Assembly: GCA_015233015.1 (NCBI GenBank)
Contig: JADFYO010000017.1
Location: 1 to 57,514, forward strand
Length of the DNA stretch: 57,514 nucleotides
Direction of reading: 5' to 3'
Origin: Nitrospirota bacterium
GTDB lineage: Bacteria > Nitrospirota > Thermodesulfovibrionia > Thermodesulfovibrionales > Magnetobacteriaceae
Shown: positions 17,425-26,978 of the stretch, piece by piece
Numbering within the stretch: the stretch's first letter is position 1
How the letters are laid out: each line of letters begins with the position of its first letter
Notes under the pieces: generated by a model
Database searches by the model: none
Told to the model about the DNA's origin: nothing
Seen by the model: only the letters and a program-made list of their open reading frames with translations
Position numbers and translations under genes: made by a program

Positions 17425-19303
17425 CGGATTTTATTCTTTTCATCTTTTCAATAACGACCATTAACAGCGCTACCGCCGCTGGTGTAACCCCTGGAATTCT
17501 CCCCGCCTGACCCACAGTCTCCGGGCGAACCTCCTCCAGCTTGCCTAAGACCTCGCGCGAGAGGCCGCTTATGGCGCGATAATCGAAATCAGGCGGGATT
17601 TGCTTGAATTCGAGTTTCTTCATCCTCTCAACAACCCTCTCCTGCTGCCTTACATAGCCCTCATACTTGATTTCGGTCTCGATGAACTGCCTCGCGTCAA
17701 GAGGAAGCCCGTGAAGCGAGGGCGCAGGAAATAACTTCTCAATAAAATCGTAGGTCACTTCCGGGCGCTTAAGGAGCTGCTCAAGCGTGGTCTTTTCCCC
17801 GATAGGGGCTGTGTTAAGCGCGGTGAGGGCATCATTAATATCGTCTGGATTTGCTTTTTGTGTCTTGAGACGGCTCATTTCCTCTTCGATGAGGGTGCGC
17901 TTAGCGGCAAAACGCCCATAGTCCTCAGCGCTGACAAGCCCTGCGCGCCGCCCAATGTCTCTTAATCTCATTTCGGCGTTATCATTTCTCAGGAGAAGCC
18001 TGTATTCAGCCCTCGATGTAAACATCCTGTACGGCTCTTTCGTGCCGAGTGTAACGAGGTCGTCTATTAGTACACCAATATAGGCGTCGTGTCTTTGAAG
18101 TATTAATGGCGGCTGTTCATTAATCTTAAGCACAGCATTTATACCGGCCATAAGTCCCTGAGCGGCGGCCTCTTCATAGCCCGATGTGCCATTTATCTGG
18201 CCGGCCAGGTATAGGCCGTCAATTGCCTTCGTCTCGAGGGTATGCCTAAGCTGTGTGGGATAAACACAATCATACTCGATAGCATAGCCCGGACGTACGA
18301 TTTCAGCGCCGGCAAGGCCGTCAATGCTTCGTACAAGTTGTAATTGCAAGTCAACGGGAAGGCTGGTCGAAATGCCGTTTAAATAGTATTCTTTCGAGTG
18401 AAGCCCCTCAGGCTCAAGAAACACCTGATGACGCGGCTTGTCTGAAAACCTGACCACCTTGTCTTCTATCGAAGGGCAGTAGCGCGCCCCTACGCCTTTT
18501 ATCACGCCGCTGTAGAGGGGTGAGCGCTCAAGCGACGCCCTGATAAACTCATGTGTGGTCTCATTCGTATAGGTGATGTAACACGGCAGCTGGGGGTTTG
18601 TTATCTCTCGTGTTGAAAATGAAAACGGTTCAGGCGGGTCATCGCCCCATTGGGGGGTAGTCTTAGAAAAATCGATAGTCCTCGCGTCAATTCGCGGAGG
18701 CGTGCCGGTCTTAAGCCGGCCCATTTTAAATCCAAGACGCATGAGAGAATCCGAGAGCTTGATTGAAGGGAACTCCCCTGCCCTGCCCGATGGATAATTC
18801 GTAAGTCCAACGTGAATAAGCCCATTCAGAAAAGTACCCGTAGTAATGATTACCGCCCGCGCCTCATATGTCTCGCCTGAGGCGGTTATAACGCCGGTTA
18901 TTTTATTATCGTCAACAAGTAATTCTTCTATCGCGGCCTGTTTGATGCCAAGATTTGGAGCGTTGTCGAGGGCATCTTTCATATAAAATTTGTATAACGA
19001 CCTGTCGGCCTGCGCCCTCATAGACCAGACGGCCGGACCTTTAGAGCGGTTGAGTATGCGAAACTGAATACCGGCGAGGTCTGTAATCATGGCCATTTGT
19101 CCGCCAAGTGCGTCAATTTCCCTGACCAAATGGCCCTTTGCAAGCCCCCCTATGGCGGGATTACACGAAAGCTGCGCGATTGAATCCACATTCATCGTAA
19201 ACAGGCATGTCTTCATGCCCATTCGGCCAGAGGCCAGAGCGGCTTCACATCCGGCATGTCCTCCCCCAATAACTATTACGTCATAGGAGCCTATGGACGG
19301 CAC
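17408..19303 (-). CDS. mnmG: tRNA uridine-5-carboxymethylaminomethyl modification enzyme MnmG
   Basis: An FAD enzyme that, with MnmE, modifies U34 of certain tRNAs. The N-terminal DVIVIGGGHAGCEAA binds FAD. The family signature GPAVWSMRAQADRSLY and the GTFLNGLIHVG block are intact. The C-terminal part holds the helical tRNA/MnmE-binding domain. The length of 631 residues is standard. rsmG begins within its last codons, and the SspB-like gene ends next to its start. Confidence 0.97.
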   Translation of the reverse strand: MPSIGSYDVIVIGGGHAGCEAALASGRMGMKTCLFTMNVDSIAQLSCNPAIGGLAKGHLVREIDALGGQMAMITDLAGIQFRILNRSKGPAVWSMRAQADRSLYKFYMKDALDNAPNLGIKQAAIEELLVDDNKITGVITASGETYEARAVIITTGTFLNGLIHVGLTNYPSGRAGEFPSIKLSDSLMRLGFKMGRLKTGTPPRIDARTIDFSKTTPQWGDDPPEPFSFSTREITNPQLPCYITYTNETTHEFIRASLERSPLYSGVIKGVGARYCPSIEDKVVRFSDKPRHQVFLEPEGLHSKEYYLNGISTSLPVDLQLQLVRSIDGLAGAEIVRPGYAIEYDCVYPTQLRHTLETKAIDGLYLAGQINGTSGYEEAAAQGLMAGINAVLKINEQPPLILQRHDAYIGVLIDDLVTLGTKEPYRMFTSRAEYRLLLRNDNAEMRLRDIGRRAGLVSAEDYGRFAAKRTLIEEEMSRLKTQKANPDDINDALTALNTAPIGEKTTLEQLLKRPEVTYDFIEKLFPAPSLHGLPLDARQFIETEIKYEGYVRQQERVVERMKKLEFKQIPPDFDYRAISGLSREVLGKLEEVRPETVGQAGRIPGVTPAAVALLMVVIEKMKRIKSDGFYT

Positions 19304-19780
19304 TTACTTTTTCTTCTTTTTGCTGAAATCAACTTTCAACACTTTATTGTCCGGTTCGGCTGCCGCCGAGCCGTCGTCTTCTTTTTCTTCCGGTTCTTCC
19401 GGAACTGGCGCGGCTATTGTCGAAGGCGCTGAAGCGTTCTGAACTTCAGTCATATATGTTGTAACGAACTGCGTCTGCAGCTCTGGAGAATATACGGCTA
19501 TGATATGCGAAACAGGGATAATACAGTCCTCCGGCTTCGTGCCAAAGACGAGTTTTACCTCTATTATACCGTCCTCATTCCATATGAAATTCATTCTGGC
19601 ATTAAACACCAGCACCAGGCCGTTTTCCTTTTCGGGTTGGAGAAATCCCCTCGTGCCGATTTGCACGTCTTCCGAGTATCTGACTATTACAAACACCCTG
19701 CCCATGAGATTTAATAAATCGTAAAATATCTTTTTCTTAAGTTCGTTCAATATAGACATTGCATCTTTGTCATCGTTCAC
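19304..19780 (-). CDS. SspB-like protein, possible ClpXP adaptor
   Basis: A 158-residue protein. The core NARMNFIWNEDGIIEVKLVFG, CIIPVSHIIAVYSPE resembles SspB, where FNARFGG-type strands precede a VPLAAVLAIYA strand. A low-complexity linker (PVPEEPEEKEDDGSAAAEPD) leads to a basic tail VLKVDFSKKKKK. SspB proteins use a flexible linker and a short C-terminal peptide to dock on ClpX, so this tail is consistent with an adaptor for tagged substrates. The identity is by pattern only. It ends next to the mnmG start, which suggests co-transcription with mnmG-rsmG. Confidence 0.62.
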   Translation of the reverse strand: MNDDKDAMSILNELKKKIFYDLLNLMGRVFVIVRYSEDVQIGTRGFLQPEKENGLVLVFNARMNFIWNEDGIIEVKLVFGTKPEDCIIPVSHIIAVYSPELQTQFVTTYMTEVQNASAPSTIAAPVPEEPEEKEDDGSAAAEPDNKVLKVDFSKKKKK

Positions 19781-19798
19781 CTTTGTTTATCCTCCGGT

Positions 19799-20353
19799 TT
19801 ATTTTATCCTGTTCGACATTATTTTAAATTCATCTGTGCCGGCCTTAGCAAGCAGCTGGAATATGACCGTCTCCGTAGAGGTGACAACCCCCCCTGCCTG
19901 GCGCATCTGCCTAAGCCCGACATCCTTATTGTCCTGAGTCCTCGATGACGTACAATCGCTTATCACATGGACTTGATAGTCAGCGCCAATCAGATCAAGG
20001 CAAGTCTGTAATACACAAATATGCGTCTCTAATCCGCATAGTATTATTTTATTTTTACCTAATTCAGCGAGTTTCCCGATAAATCCCTCTTCGACGCAGG
20101 CGCTGAATGATATTTTTTCGAAAGGGTTATACTCAGGAAGCGCGTCTCTGATTTCAACTATCGTCCGGCCAAGTCCCTTTGGGTACTGCTCAGTCAGGAC
20201 GATGGGGATTTTTAGCAGCTTAGCCAGTTCGATAACATGCAGGGTATTGGATATCAGCTTGTCTTTGTCCGGCATAACCGCGGCAAGCCGCTCCTGTATG
20301 TCAACAATCAGAATGACCGAATCCAGCGCCGTTAATCTATGTTTGTCATACAT
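19799..20353 (-). CDS. Isochorismatase-family cysteine hydrolase
   Basis: A 184-residue hydrolase of the isochorismatase-like fold. The catalytic Asp is in ILIVDIQERL. The nucleophile Cys is in CGLETHICVLQTCLDL with the preceding cis-peptide region. A Lys-containing strand and VISDCTSSRTQDNKDVGLRQM complete the pattern. The sequence is closest in type to the human ISOC and YcaC-like group, whose substrates are unknown. It lies 18 bp upstream of the SspB-like gene and in the same orientation. Confidence 0.88.
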   Translation of the reverse strand: MYDKHRLTALDSVILIVDIQERLAAVMPDKDKLISNTLHVIELAKLLKIPIVLTEQYPKGLGRTIVEIRDALPEYNPFEKISFSACVEEGFIGKLAELGKNKIILCGLETHICVLQTCLDLIGADYQVHVISDCTSSRTQDNKDVGLRQMRQAGGVVTSTETVIFQLLAKAGTDEFKIMSNRIK

Positions 20354-20658
20354 GAATTAATTTACTAAAACCGATGGAAATAACACAAGGGACAGCGGTC
20401 GTTTTGTCTCATTTTTTCCATCTTCAGCAACGGCCTTAAAGCGTGCCGGGTATTTTGGGGTAACCGGAGGGTGCCGCTTTTAACATTGGACTGTAAGAAG
20501 TCTTCTCAAGATTTTCACGATTATTTTACTTATAGCAGTTTTCCTAAAATATTTTAGCATGATAAATTATAATTATTGACATTACAAAACATGATGTATT
20601 ACCATTATGAGCCTTTTGAATAACGAAACAAATCATAATCCGGGGAGGATTAGTTATT
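20354..20658. other. Divergent intergenic region
   Basis: AT-rich spacer between the minus-strand hydrolase and the plus-strand patatin gene. A TTGACA at 20576-20581 has no good -10 at 17 bp. A GGGGAGGA ribosome site precedes the ATG at 20659. No gene is seen. Confidence 0.5.
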
Positions 20659-23382
20659 ATGGCTGAGACAAAAATAATAAATTTAGCGTTAGCTTTTTAT
20701 GGTGGTGTGTCGCTTGCCGTGTATGAGGCAGGAGTTGCAGATGAGTTACTGAGGTTTTTGCAGTTTTGCCGAGAACAACAAAAAGAACATAATACTAACA
20801 TTCCGGATATAAAACTAAAGGTTATTGCCGGTTCTTCGGCAGGAGGATTGGCCGGAGTAATGCTTGCGGCTGCGTATATAAACTCCACTGACCCTACTGA
20901 ACATATCAATGAGATGAGAAATATATGGTTTGACGTTGCTGATTTCTCAACGCTTCAGTACAAACCAAGCGAGAATATCCTTTCACTTCTAAACAATAAT
21001 ATTCTTGAAGACAAACTTGATGAATATCTGCAAATTGATCAAGAAAATGCTGAAAACAGAAAAGATGACGTAAAAGATATAATTCTTAAAATTACAGGAA
21101 CAAACATGCAGGGATTGTTTGACGCTATTCCTGTTGAGGATGATTTTGTAAAAATTGATAACTATGCTAAAAAGACTATTCCCACTACGCGCTATACAGA
21201 GGCATTCACGTTTAGTCACGTTGACATATCTGATGCTGTTACGATAGGAGACATACGTAAAAAGATTGCCCATGCATCAAGGGTAACATCATCTTTTCCT
21301 GTTGCGTTTCCGCCTCAAAATGCCCTAAGCCCAACTTTATCCAGCGGGACGATTGAGGATGAAAATGATAAATCAATCCATTTCTGGTATTGTGATGGAG
21401 GAGTACTGGATAATAAACCTCTGGGGTATGCCATCGATGAGATTGAGACCAGCCCTGCGAATGGGGAATGGTTGTTTATATTTATCGATCCCCAGCCAGA
21501 GGAAGACCAAAAAGACAAAAAAGAAGAAGCCGACAAGTGGAATAAGGACGATATAGACCCTGCCGAGACTCTTGATACCGTCTTATCAATCAAATCGTCT
21601 GAAACGATTTATTATGATCTCGGGCGTATTCAACAGATCAACAATCAGGTCATGCAGATAAGAGGTGTTGTCAGCAGTATTTGGCCAGTTCTATGCAACA
21701 GCAGCGAATCAACACTTGCTGCAATAGGGAATCTAAGAGAAGATGTAGCGGCGTCTCGTATGTACCGATTTCTCATAGACTATATTAAATGTGTTACTAC
21801 TATTCGCAGATATTCAGGAAAACAACCTCCAAGTGAACCGCTCAATAGTCTTGACAGCGTTCAACAGGAAATATCAAATCTCATTGAACCGCTAAATCTA
21901 ATTGAGACAATCGATTCTTTCATATCGGAAATTCCTGCTGATGAGACAGAGTTAAAAGGAATCCTGAGCGAGCTTAAGATTGATGTCAGCACGGAAGATG
22001 TATCTAAAATTATTGAAGAGTATAATCAGCTAAATGATAGCAATGCAGCGGACAATCCTTTTAATGATTATACAGAAACCGTAAAAAAGATAAAAAAGGC
22101 ACAACTATGCTTTCGTCGGATAACATTTTGGGTTGAAGACGATTGCAATAGTGCCACGAAGGTTATATCCGACGAAACATGGTCAGCATATATCGAGGCG
22201 ATAGATACGCTTAGTGAGTTAGTAAAAAAGCTGAGCCGCGAATATAATGATATAAATAAGAAACTACTGGAGTTATTCGGAAAGATACATAATTCTCCCG
22301 ATGAACTCTGCACTAAGTTCGTGAGTTATTTGCTGCTGAGTGAAGCCATTCATGCTGCATCACGCGTGGAGACGCGGCAATTAATCGACATAGTTAGAAT
22401 TTTCCATGATAACAAAAAAGATGAAAGGCTTGCGGGTGCGTTACTTGCTCACTTTTCTGCTTTTCTTGATAAAGGTTGGCGTAAAAATGATTACTTATGG
22501 GGGAAACTCGATGCCAGAAAGACTTTAAAAGATAAATTGAGATTTGATGTATCCAAATCGGGAGATATTATATATCCTTGTTTCAATGTTGAGTTTTGGA
22601 AAGAATATGAATCACGTTGCAAAGAGTATGAACAGAGTATTAAAGAACAATATCAACTTGATGAAGAGGAGAATAAGCTATCTAACGATTACCTGCAGCT
22701 TGAAGCACTGCCTTCCTCAAATATTGTTACGCCTGTGAACGGTGTTCTGAAGACATTTGGAAAACTCATAAATAAATATAAAGAGAGGCCATTTTTTAAT
22801 GTTATGGACCGGCTGAAAGTGAAGTCATTATTAATCCCATTACGTTTTATCTTATGGTTGGTTTTACAGGCCACTGCTCAACCGAAAGGTAATCAATCAG
22901 AAGGCAAAGTTGCGGCAAGGTTCCGCGATTTTAAGTATGGCTTTAAACATTATATGGGTTTTTTTGCAATTGGAATTGTGACCGGCATATTTTTGACATA
23001 TTTTGGCCCGAACTTTATTCCAAAGGTTTTGGATTTTATAAAGGGTAACTTCATTGACAAATCCAGCGAATATATCATTAACCCATCCAGTGAATGGATT
23101 ACTCGACTATTGATGCCGCTTCTTAAACTTATAATTCCATCTTTAATAAATGATCAACCTAAAATAGAATTAATACAAGATTTTATCACTTTCCTCTCTA
23201 AACCTTTCTTGTGGATCATATTAATAGCCTCAACTGGAAAGATAATACACTATGTAACCACTCTAATAAAACTGATAGATAGATCTCTCGACAAGGTGTT
23301 TAAATTTCTTAAAATGGCTCCTACAATGATAAGAAGAATGGTAAAAAAGCTTAAACTATGGTATCGACATAAGCCCCAATAA
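20659..23382 (+). CDS. Patatin-like phospholipase, long form with C-terminal membrane segments
   Basis: A 907-residue protein. The patatin domain occupies the first 350 residues: the oxyanion loop LAFYGGVSLAVYEAG, nucleophile AGSSAGG, and catalytic DGGV in WYCDGGVLDNKP. The middle is long, helical and charged. The last 150 residues contain two clear hydrophobic segments, YMGFFAIGIVTGIFLTYF and FLWIILIASTG, so the enzyme is probably membrane-tethered. It resembles the large patatin-related family with DUF3376-type extension. It is AT-rich relative to the flanking operons. Patatins of the CapV type are antiphage effectors, but no cyclic-nucleotide cyclase is adjacent, so lipid turnover is equally possible. 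Confidence 0.83.
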   Translation: MAETKIINLALAFYGGVSLAVYEAGVADELLRFLQFCREQQKEHNTNIPDIKLKVIAGSSAGGLAGVMLAAAYINSTDPTEHINEMRNIWFDVADFSTLQYKPSENILSLLNNNILEDKLDEYLQIDQENAENRKDDVKDIILKITGTNMQGLFDAIPVEDDFVKIDNYAKKTIPTTRYTEAFTFSHVDISDAVTIGDIRKKIAHASRVTSSFPVAFPPQNALSPTLSSGTIEDENDKSIHFWYCDGGVLDNKPLGYAIDEIETSPANGEWLFIFIDPQPEEDQKDKKEEADKWNKDDIDPAETLDTVLSIKSSETIYYDLGRIQQINNQVMQIRGVVSSIWPVLCNSSESTLAAIGNLREDVAASRMYRFLIDYIKCVTTIRRYSGKQPPSEPLNSLDSVQQEISNLIEPLNLIETIDSFISEIPADETELKGILSELKIDVSTEDVSKIIEEYNQLNDSNAADNPFNDYTETVKKIKKAQLCFRRITFWVEDDCNSATKVISDETWSAYIEAIDTLSELVKKLSREYNDINKKLLELFGKIHNSPDELCTKFVSYLLLSEAIHAASRVETRQLIDIVRIFHDNKKDERLAGALLAHFSAFLDKGWRKNDYLWGKLDARKTLKDKLRFDVSKSGDIIYPCFNVEFWKEYESRCKEYEQSIKEQYQLDEEENKLSNDYLQLEALPSSNIVTPVNGVLKTFGKLINKYKERPFFNVMDRLKVKSLLIPLRFILWLVLQATAQPKGNQSEGKVAARFRDFKYGFKHYMGFFAIGIVTGIFLTYFGPNFIPKVLDFIKGNFIDKSSEYIINPSSEWITRLLMPLLKLIIPSLINDQPKIELIQDFITFLSKPFLWIILIASTGKIIHYVTTLIKLIDRSLDKVFKFLKMAPTMIRRMVKKLKLWYRHKPQ

Positions 23383-23425
23383 TGTGTTTATATCTTTGAA
23401 AATGCGCGAGATACATTTACGGCAA

Positions 23426-23451
23426 CCCGCCCATTGATGCTATTGGGCGGG
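23426..23451. terminator. Bidirectional hairpin between convergent genes
   Basis: CCCGCCCA and TGGGCGGG form an 8-bp stem with a 10-base loop between the patatin gene and the threonine synthase gene that read toward each other. There is no clear T-run. Confidence 0.6.
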
Positions 23452-23460
23452 ACGGGTGTC

Positions 23461-24552
23461 TTAAAGCAAATTCTTTATATACTCTTCAACTGCGTTTAAA
23501 TCAGACCAAACTTTAAGTGGTTCCTTTGTTACCTTAAATACTGAGTCGGGGTCTTTGAGGCCCGCGCCGGTAAGTGTGCATACTATGGTGCTGTCGCCTG
23601 GGAAATATCCCGTGTTGTTTAACTTAATCACCCCGGCTATGGAGGCCGCCGAGGCCGGTTCACAAAAGATGCCCTCTGTTGTGGCCAGCATGGCATAGGC
23701 CGAGAGTATCTCCTCATCTGTAACCGAATCTATTACGCCGCCTGACTGCGTCTGCGCCTCTACGGCAAGGGTCCAGCTAGCGGGGTTGCCTATTCTTATG
23801 GCCGAGGCTATCGTCTCAGGTTTTTCTACTGGATGGCCCAGCACTATAGGGGCCGCACCGGCGGCCTGAAATCCAACCATCTTTGGCAGTGTTTCAATCT
23901 TCCCCGCCGCTTTATATTCCTTATAGCCTTTCCAGTACGCAGTGATATTGCCCGCGTTTCCAACCGGCAGGACATGATAGTCCGGGGCCGTGCCCAACTG
24001 GTCGCAGACCTCAAACGCAGCTGTCTTCTGTCCTTCTATTCTGAATGGATTTATTGAGTTTACAAGGGTGATGGGATAGCGTTCGACAATTTTTCTTACT
24101 AATGAGAGCGCCTCATCGAAATTACCCTCTATCTGAAGTACAGAGGCGCCGTGAATGATGGCCTGGGCAAGTTTGCCGAGGGCTATTTTACCTTCGGGGA
24201 TGATTACCACAGAGCGAATACCTGCCCGCGCGGCATAAGCGGCCGCCGAGGCAGAGGTGTTCCCTGTCGAAGCGCATATCACCGCCCGCGCCCCAGCCTC
24301 CACTGCCTTGGATATCGCCATTGTCATCCCTCTGTCTTTAAATGAACCGGTCGGGTTCAACCCGTCGAATTTAAAATAAATCCGGCCATTAAACCTGAGC
24401 TGCCTACACAGATTTCCAGCCGCTATCAGGGGTGTATTGCCTTCGTTAAGAGTTATCACCGGGGCTGCGTCCGCAACCGGTAAAAAATCCCTGTAACGGG
24501 CTATTATTCCCTGCCAGGCACTGCCACTATATTGGTACCCATCGCTTGCCAT
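23461..24552 (-). CDS. thrC: Threonine synthase, first paralogue
   Basis: A PLP enzyme that turns O-phosphohomoserine into threonine. The PLP lysine is K72 in [13 protein letters not shown]. The phosphate-binding loop [14 protein letters not shown] follows. The length of 363 residues fits the shorter bacterial type without an N-terminal zinc ribbon. It is the last gene of a four-gene minus-strand cluster with a NIL-domain protein, a MoaD-like carrier and a second ThrC-like enzyme. One of the two could act on another nucleophile, such as sulfide. Confidence 0.93.
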   Translation of the reverse strand: MASDGYQYSGSAWQGIIARYRDFLPVADAAPVITLNEGNTPLIAAGNLCRQLRFNGRIYFKFDGLNPTGSFKDRGMTMAISKAVEAGARAVICASTGNTSASAAAYAARAGIRSVVIIPEGKIALGKLAQAIIHGASVLQIEGNFDEALSLVRKIVERYPITLVNSINPFRIEGQKTAAFEVCDQLGTAPDYHVLPVGNAGNITAYWKGYKEYKAAGKIETLPKMVGFQAAGAAPIVLGHPVEKPETIASAIRIGNPASWTLAVEAQTQSGGVIDSVTDEEILSAYAMLATTEGIFCEPASAASIAGVIKLNNTGYFPGDSTIVCTLTGAGLKDPDSVFKVTKEPLKVWSDLNAVEEYIKNLL

Positions 24553-24589
24553 TTACCCTCCGGCGGTTGGCCGCCCTCTCTGCCTGAAT

Positions 24590-24826
24590 TTATTGGATTA
24601 TGTCTCCTTCGACTAGTTCTACCTCGACGCCTGCCTCTCTGAGGGCGTCTATGCTCAGGTTCAAATTATCCTCTTGTCCATCGAGTTCCAGAACCATCTC
24701 TCCTACGCTCTCAGTTACCCGCGCGCGTCGAATGTTCGGTATAATATCATATTTTCTGGCAATCGTGTATATTACCGGCTCTTTTATTAAATCCTGTGGA
24801 AAAGTTAACCTTATACGCTTTTTCAT
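24590..24826 (-). CDS. NIL-domain protein
   Basis: A 78-residue protein consisting of one NIL domain (ferredoxin-like fold): LTFPQDLIKEPVIYTIARKYD at the start, then NIRRARV, GEMVLELDGQEDNLNLSIDALREAGVEVE. NIL domains occur at the C terminus of methionine transporters and in proteins of homocysteine synthesis in anaerobes. It sits between thrC and the MoaD-like gene, which links it to sulfur amino acid metabolism. It may sense or transfer a sulfur species, but there are no Cys residues, so direct sulfur transfer by this protein is unlikely. Confidence 0.85.
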   Translation of the reverse strand: MKKRIRLTFPQDLIKEPVIYTIARKYDIIPNIRRARVTESVGEMVLELDGQEDNLNLSIDALREAGVEVELVEGDIIQ

Positions 24827-24850
24827 CTATATCCTCCAGTACTACCGGCA

Positions 24851-25129
24851 TTACAGGCATCCACCGGCTATTGCCGGCACTATCGACACGATATCTCCAT
24901 CATTCACTGTGGTCTGCTCTGCCTTTAAGAATCTTATATCCTCTTCGTTTACGTAGATATTTACAAAACGCCTGATCTTCCCGCCATCAGATATTCTCTC
25001 AGCAATGCCGGCGTAACGGCCGTCGAGGTCCTTCACTATATCTATAACTGTCCCGGCAGCTGATTCCACCTCTTCCTTGCCCTCCGTAAGTTTCTGTAAT
25101 GGGGTCGGTATTCTCACTTTTACAGCCAT
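24851..25129 (-). CDS. MoaD/ThiS-family sulfur carrier protein ending GG-Cys-Leu
   Basis: A 92-residue ubiquitin-like protein. The fold markers are VRIPTPLQKLT, VNIYVNEEDIRFL and NDGDIVSIVPAIAGG. The chain ends GGCL instead of GG, so two residues must be removed before the Gly-Gly can be thiocarboxylated. QbsE of Pseudomonas has the same need and is trimmed by a JAMM protease. It is flanked by NIL and threonine synthase genes. No E1-like activator or JAMM protease is in the window. Confidence 0.88.
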   Translation of the reverse strand: MAVKVRIPTPLQKLTEGKEEVESAAGTVIDIVKDLDGRYAGIAERISDGGKIRRFVNIYVNEEDIRFLKAEQTTVNDGDIVSIVPAIAGGCL

Positions 25130-25169
25130 ACACCCTCCTTCGTTAATATGATTGTCGTTAATATGATTG

Positions 25170-26402
25170 TTATTTTATTTTTAGTAAAACCTCTTCAAAA
25201 GCATCCATTTTCGGCGGTATATAGTGCGCCTTCAGCATGTTGCCGGTAAGGGCCTCCTGCGTCTTTAATCCATTGCCAGTTACGCAGATGACAGTGGTGT
25301 CGTTTTTCCCTATGCTGCCATTTTCTATAAGTTTTTTTGTGACAGCTACGGTAACGCCCCCGGCAGTCTCAGCGAATATCCCCTCAGTCCTGGCGAGGAG
25401 TTTTATCCCGTCGATAATCTCCTGGTCTGTTACTTCCCCGCCGCAGCCACCTGTTTCCTGAACCACTTTGACCGCATAATAACCGTCGGCAGGATTGCCT
25501 ATCGCGAGGGATTTCGCTATTGTGTGTGGCTTCATCGGCCTTATGACATCGGTGTGGCTTTTGAGCGCTGCCGCTATTGGGTTACATCCCTGCGCCTGCG
25601 CGGCAAAGACCTTTGTCTCTAATTTCTTTATAATGCCTATCTCGTGAAACTCCTTAAAACTCTTCCAAACCTTGGTCAGAAGAGATCCGCTTGCGCACGG
25701 GACTACTACGTTGTCAGGGGCGTTCCAGCCCAGCTGCTCAATTATCTCAAAGCCAAGTGTCTTTGACCCCTCGGCATAGAATGGCCGAATGTTGATATTG
25801 ACAAATGCCCACTTGTACTTATTAGCTATTTCGCTGCACAGGCGGTTCACATCGTCATAGTTGCCGTCAACGGCTATAAGGTTTGGCTCGTATATGAGAG
25901 CAGCTGTAATCTTGCTAGCCTCGAGGGTCGCTGGAATGAAAATAAACCTCTTAAGACCGGCCTTAGCGCCGTGAGCAGAGACGGAGTGTGCAAGGTTGCC
26001 GGTCGAAGCACAGGCAACCGTGTCGAATCCGAACTCCTTTGCCTTAGTAAGGGCAACGGCCACCACCCTGTCTTTAAATGAAAGCGTTGGATGCACAACC
26101 GTATCATCCTTTACGAAGAGCGACTTTACGCCCAGTTCCCGCGCAAGGTTCTTCGTCTCAACCAATGGGGTAAACCCTGAGTTAAGCCCAACCTGCGGCT
26201 CGCCGTCTATTGGGAGGAGTTCTTTGTAGCGCCAGAGATTTTTTTCACGCTGCAGGATTTTCTTTCGATTAAGAGATTTTTTTATTTTTTTATAATCATA
26301 AACGGCCTCAAGCGGACCAAAGCAAAACTCGCACACATAAATCGGGGCAATCTTGTATTCCCGTCCACATTCACGGCACTTCAAACCCTCAACAAAACCC
26401 AT
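25170..26402 (-). CDS. Threonine synthase, second paralogue with zinc ribbon
   Basis: A 410-residue PLP enzyme. An N-terminal zinc ribbon has C9, C12, C24 and C27. The PLP lysine is K110 in HPTLSFKDR, and the phosphate-binding loop is PCASGSLLTKVWK. The substitution of Thr-Leu for Thr-Gly in the lysine motif and the different substrate loop set it apart from the first paralogue. It heads a cluster with the MoaD-like carrier. It may be an ordinary threonine synthase or an enzyme using the same O-phosphohomoserine with sulfur from the carrier to make homocysteine. The latter is inference from context. Confidence 0.88.
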   Translation of the reverse strand: MGFVEGLKCRECGREYKIAPIYVCEFCFGPLEAVYDYKKIKKSLNRKKILQREKNLWRYKELLPIDGEPQVGLNSGFTPLVETKNLARELGVKSLFVKDDTVVHPTLSFKDRVVAVALTKAKEFGFDTVACASTGNLAHSVSAHGAKAGLKRFIFIPATLEASKITAALIYEPNLIAVDGNYDDVNRLCSEIANKYKWAFVNINIRPFYAEGSKTLGFEIIEQLGWNAPDNVVVPCASGSLLTKVWKSFKEFHEIGIIKKLETKVFAAQAQGCNPIAAALKSHTDVIRPMKPHTIAKSLAIGNPADGYYAVKVVQETGGCGGEVTDQEIIDGIKLLARTEGIFAETAGGVTVAVTKKLIENGSIGKNDTTVICVTGNGLKTQEALTGNMLKAHYIPPKMDAFEEVLLKIK

Positions 26403-26429
26403 TCCTGAATCCTCCTATAAGTCCTTGTA

Positions 26430-26594
26430 TTAAAGACACTTCTCACGGCTCTGAAACCAGCCGTTGTTTACAACCGGCACCGGCTGCCGCGTTTGACCAG
26501 TAATCTCTTCCGGCAACTTAAGCTGTTTCGAAGACAGCGTCATACTAAAACATAACAAAAAACCCGAAAATAAAACAATAGCTCTAAATTTCAC
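26430..26594 (-). CDS. Small possible secreted peptide, 54 residues
   Basis: A short frame starting with GTG after a GGGGAAA site. The first 20 residues (KFRAIVLFSGFLLCFSMTL) look like a signal peptide. The remainder is KQLKLPEEITGQTRQPVPVV and a terminal Cys-Leu. It ends 27 bp before the zinc-ribbon threonine synthase in the same orientation. Its start overlaps the dispersed repeat at 26591, so it may be a degraded gene. No family is recognised. Confidence 0.35.
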   Translation of the reverse strand: MKFRAIVLFSGFLLCFSMTLSSKQLKLPEEITGQTRQPVPVVNNGWFQSREKCL

Positions 26595-26641
26595 ATTTCC
26601 CCACAAATCGGTAATCCTTCGACAGGCTCAGGATGATTCTT
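26591..26641 (+). repeat. Dispersed repeat with ATCCTTCGACAGGCTCAGGAT core, copy 1
   Basis: About 50 bp containing CCTTCGACAGGCTCAGGATG. The same block, including the preceding ATTT-CC-ACAAATCGG part, is found inverted near 28391-28453 and the core again near 28470. This motif is common between genes in many environmental bacteria. Confidence 0.8.
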
Positions 26642-26872
26642 CTAACAGGATGATTGCTACCCCCTATAGTTGCTACTTGGTATAAGTGTAGTTCAGTACA
26701 GATTATTAACCGGATAGGACATTTCTACTTTGCTGTGACAAGGGGCCACGCACAGATTGACATTGAACACACTCATATGCTAATATTGGGAAGTACAATA
26801 AAACTGATTTTAATGTCGGCACGTTTGGCCGGCGCGTTCCTGTAAGGCTGACTCATATTGTTAATGACATGT

Positions 26873-26947
26873 GGTGAGCATAGCTCAACTGGTTAGAGCA
26901 CTGGACTGTGGCTCCAGTGGCTGGGGGTTCAAGTCCCCTTGCTCACC
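26873..26947 (+). tRNA. tRNA-His (GTG)
   Basis: The acceptor pair is GTGAGCA/TGCTCAC, with an extra 5-prime G (26873) facing C73, as required for tRNA-His. The anticodon loop carries GTG between CTGGA and TCCAG. The T loop is TTCAAGT. CCA is not encoded. Confidence 0.96.
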
Positions 26948-26978
26948 CCTTCCAAATCCGGTTATGAATTGCGCGTAT

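Noticed and set aside
20576-20600. TTGACA upstream of the patatin gene as promoter
   Set aside because: No acceptable -10 box at 16-18 bp. Kept only as a note in the intergenic entry.
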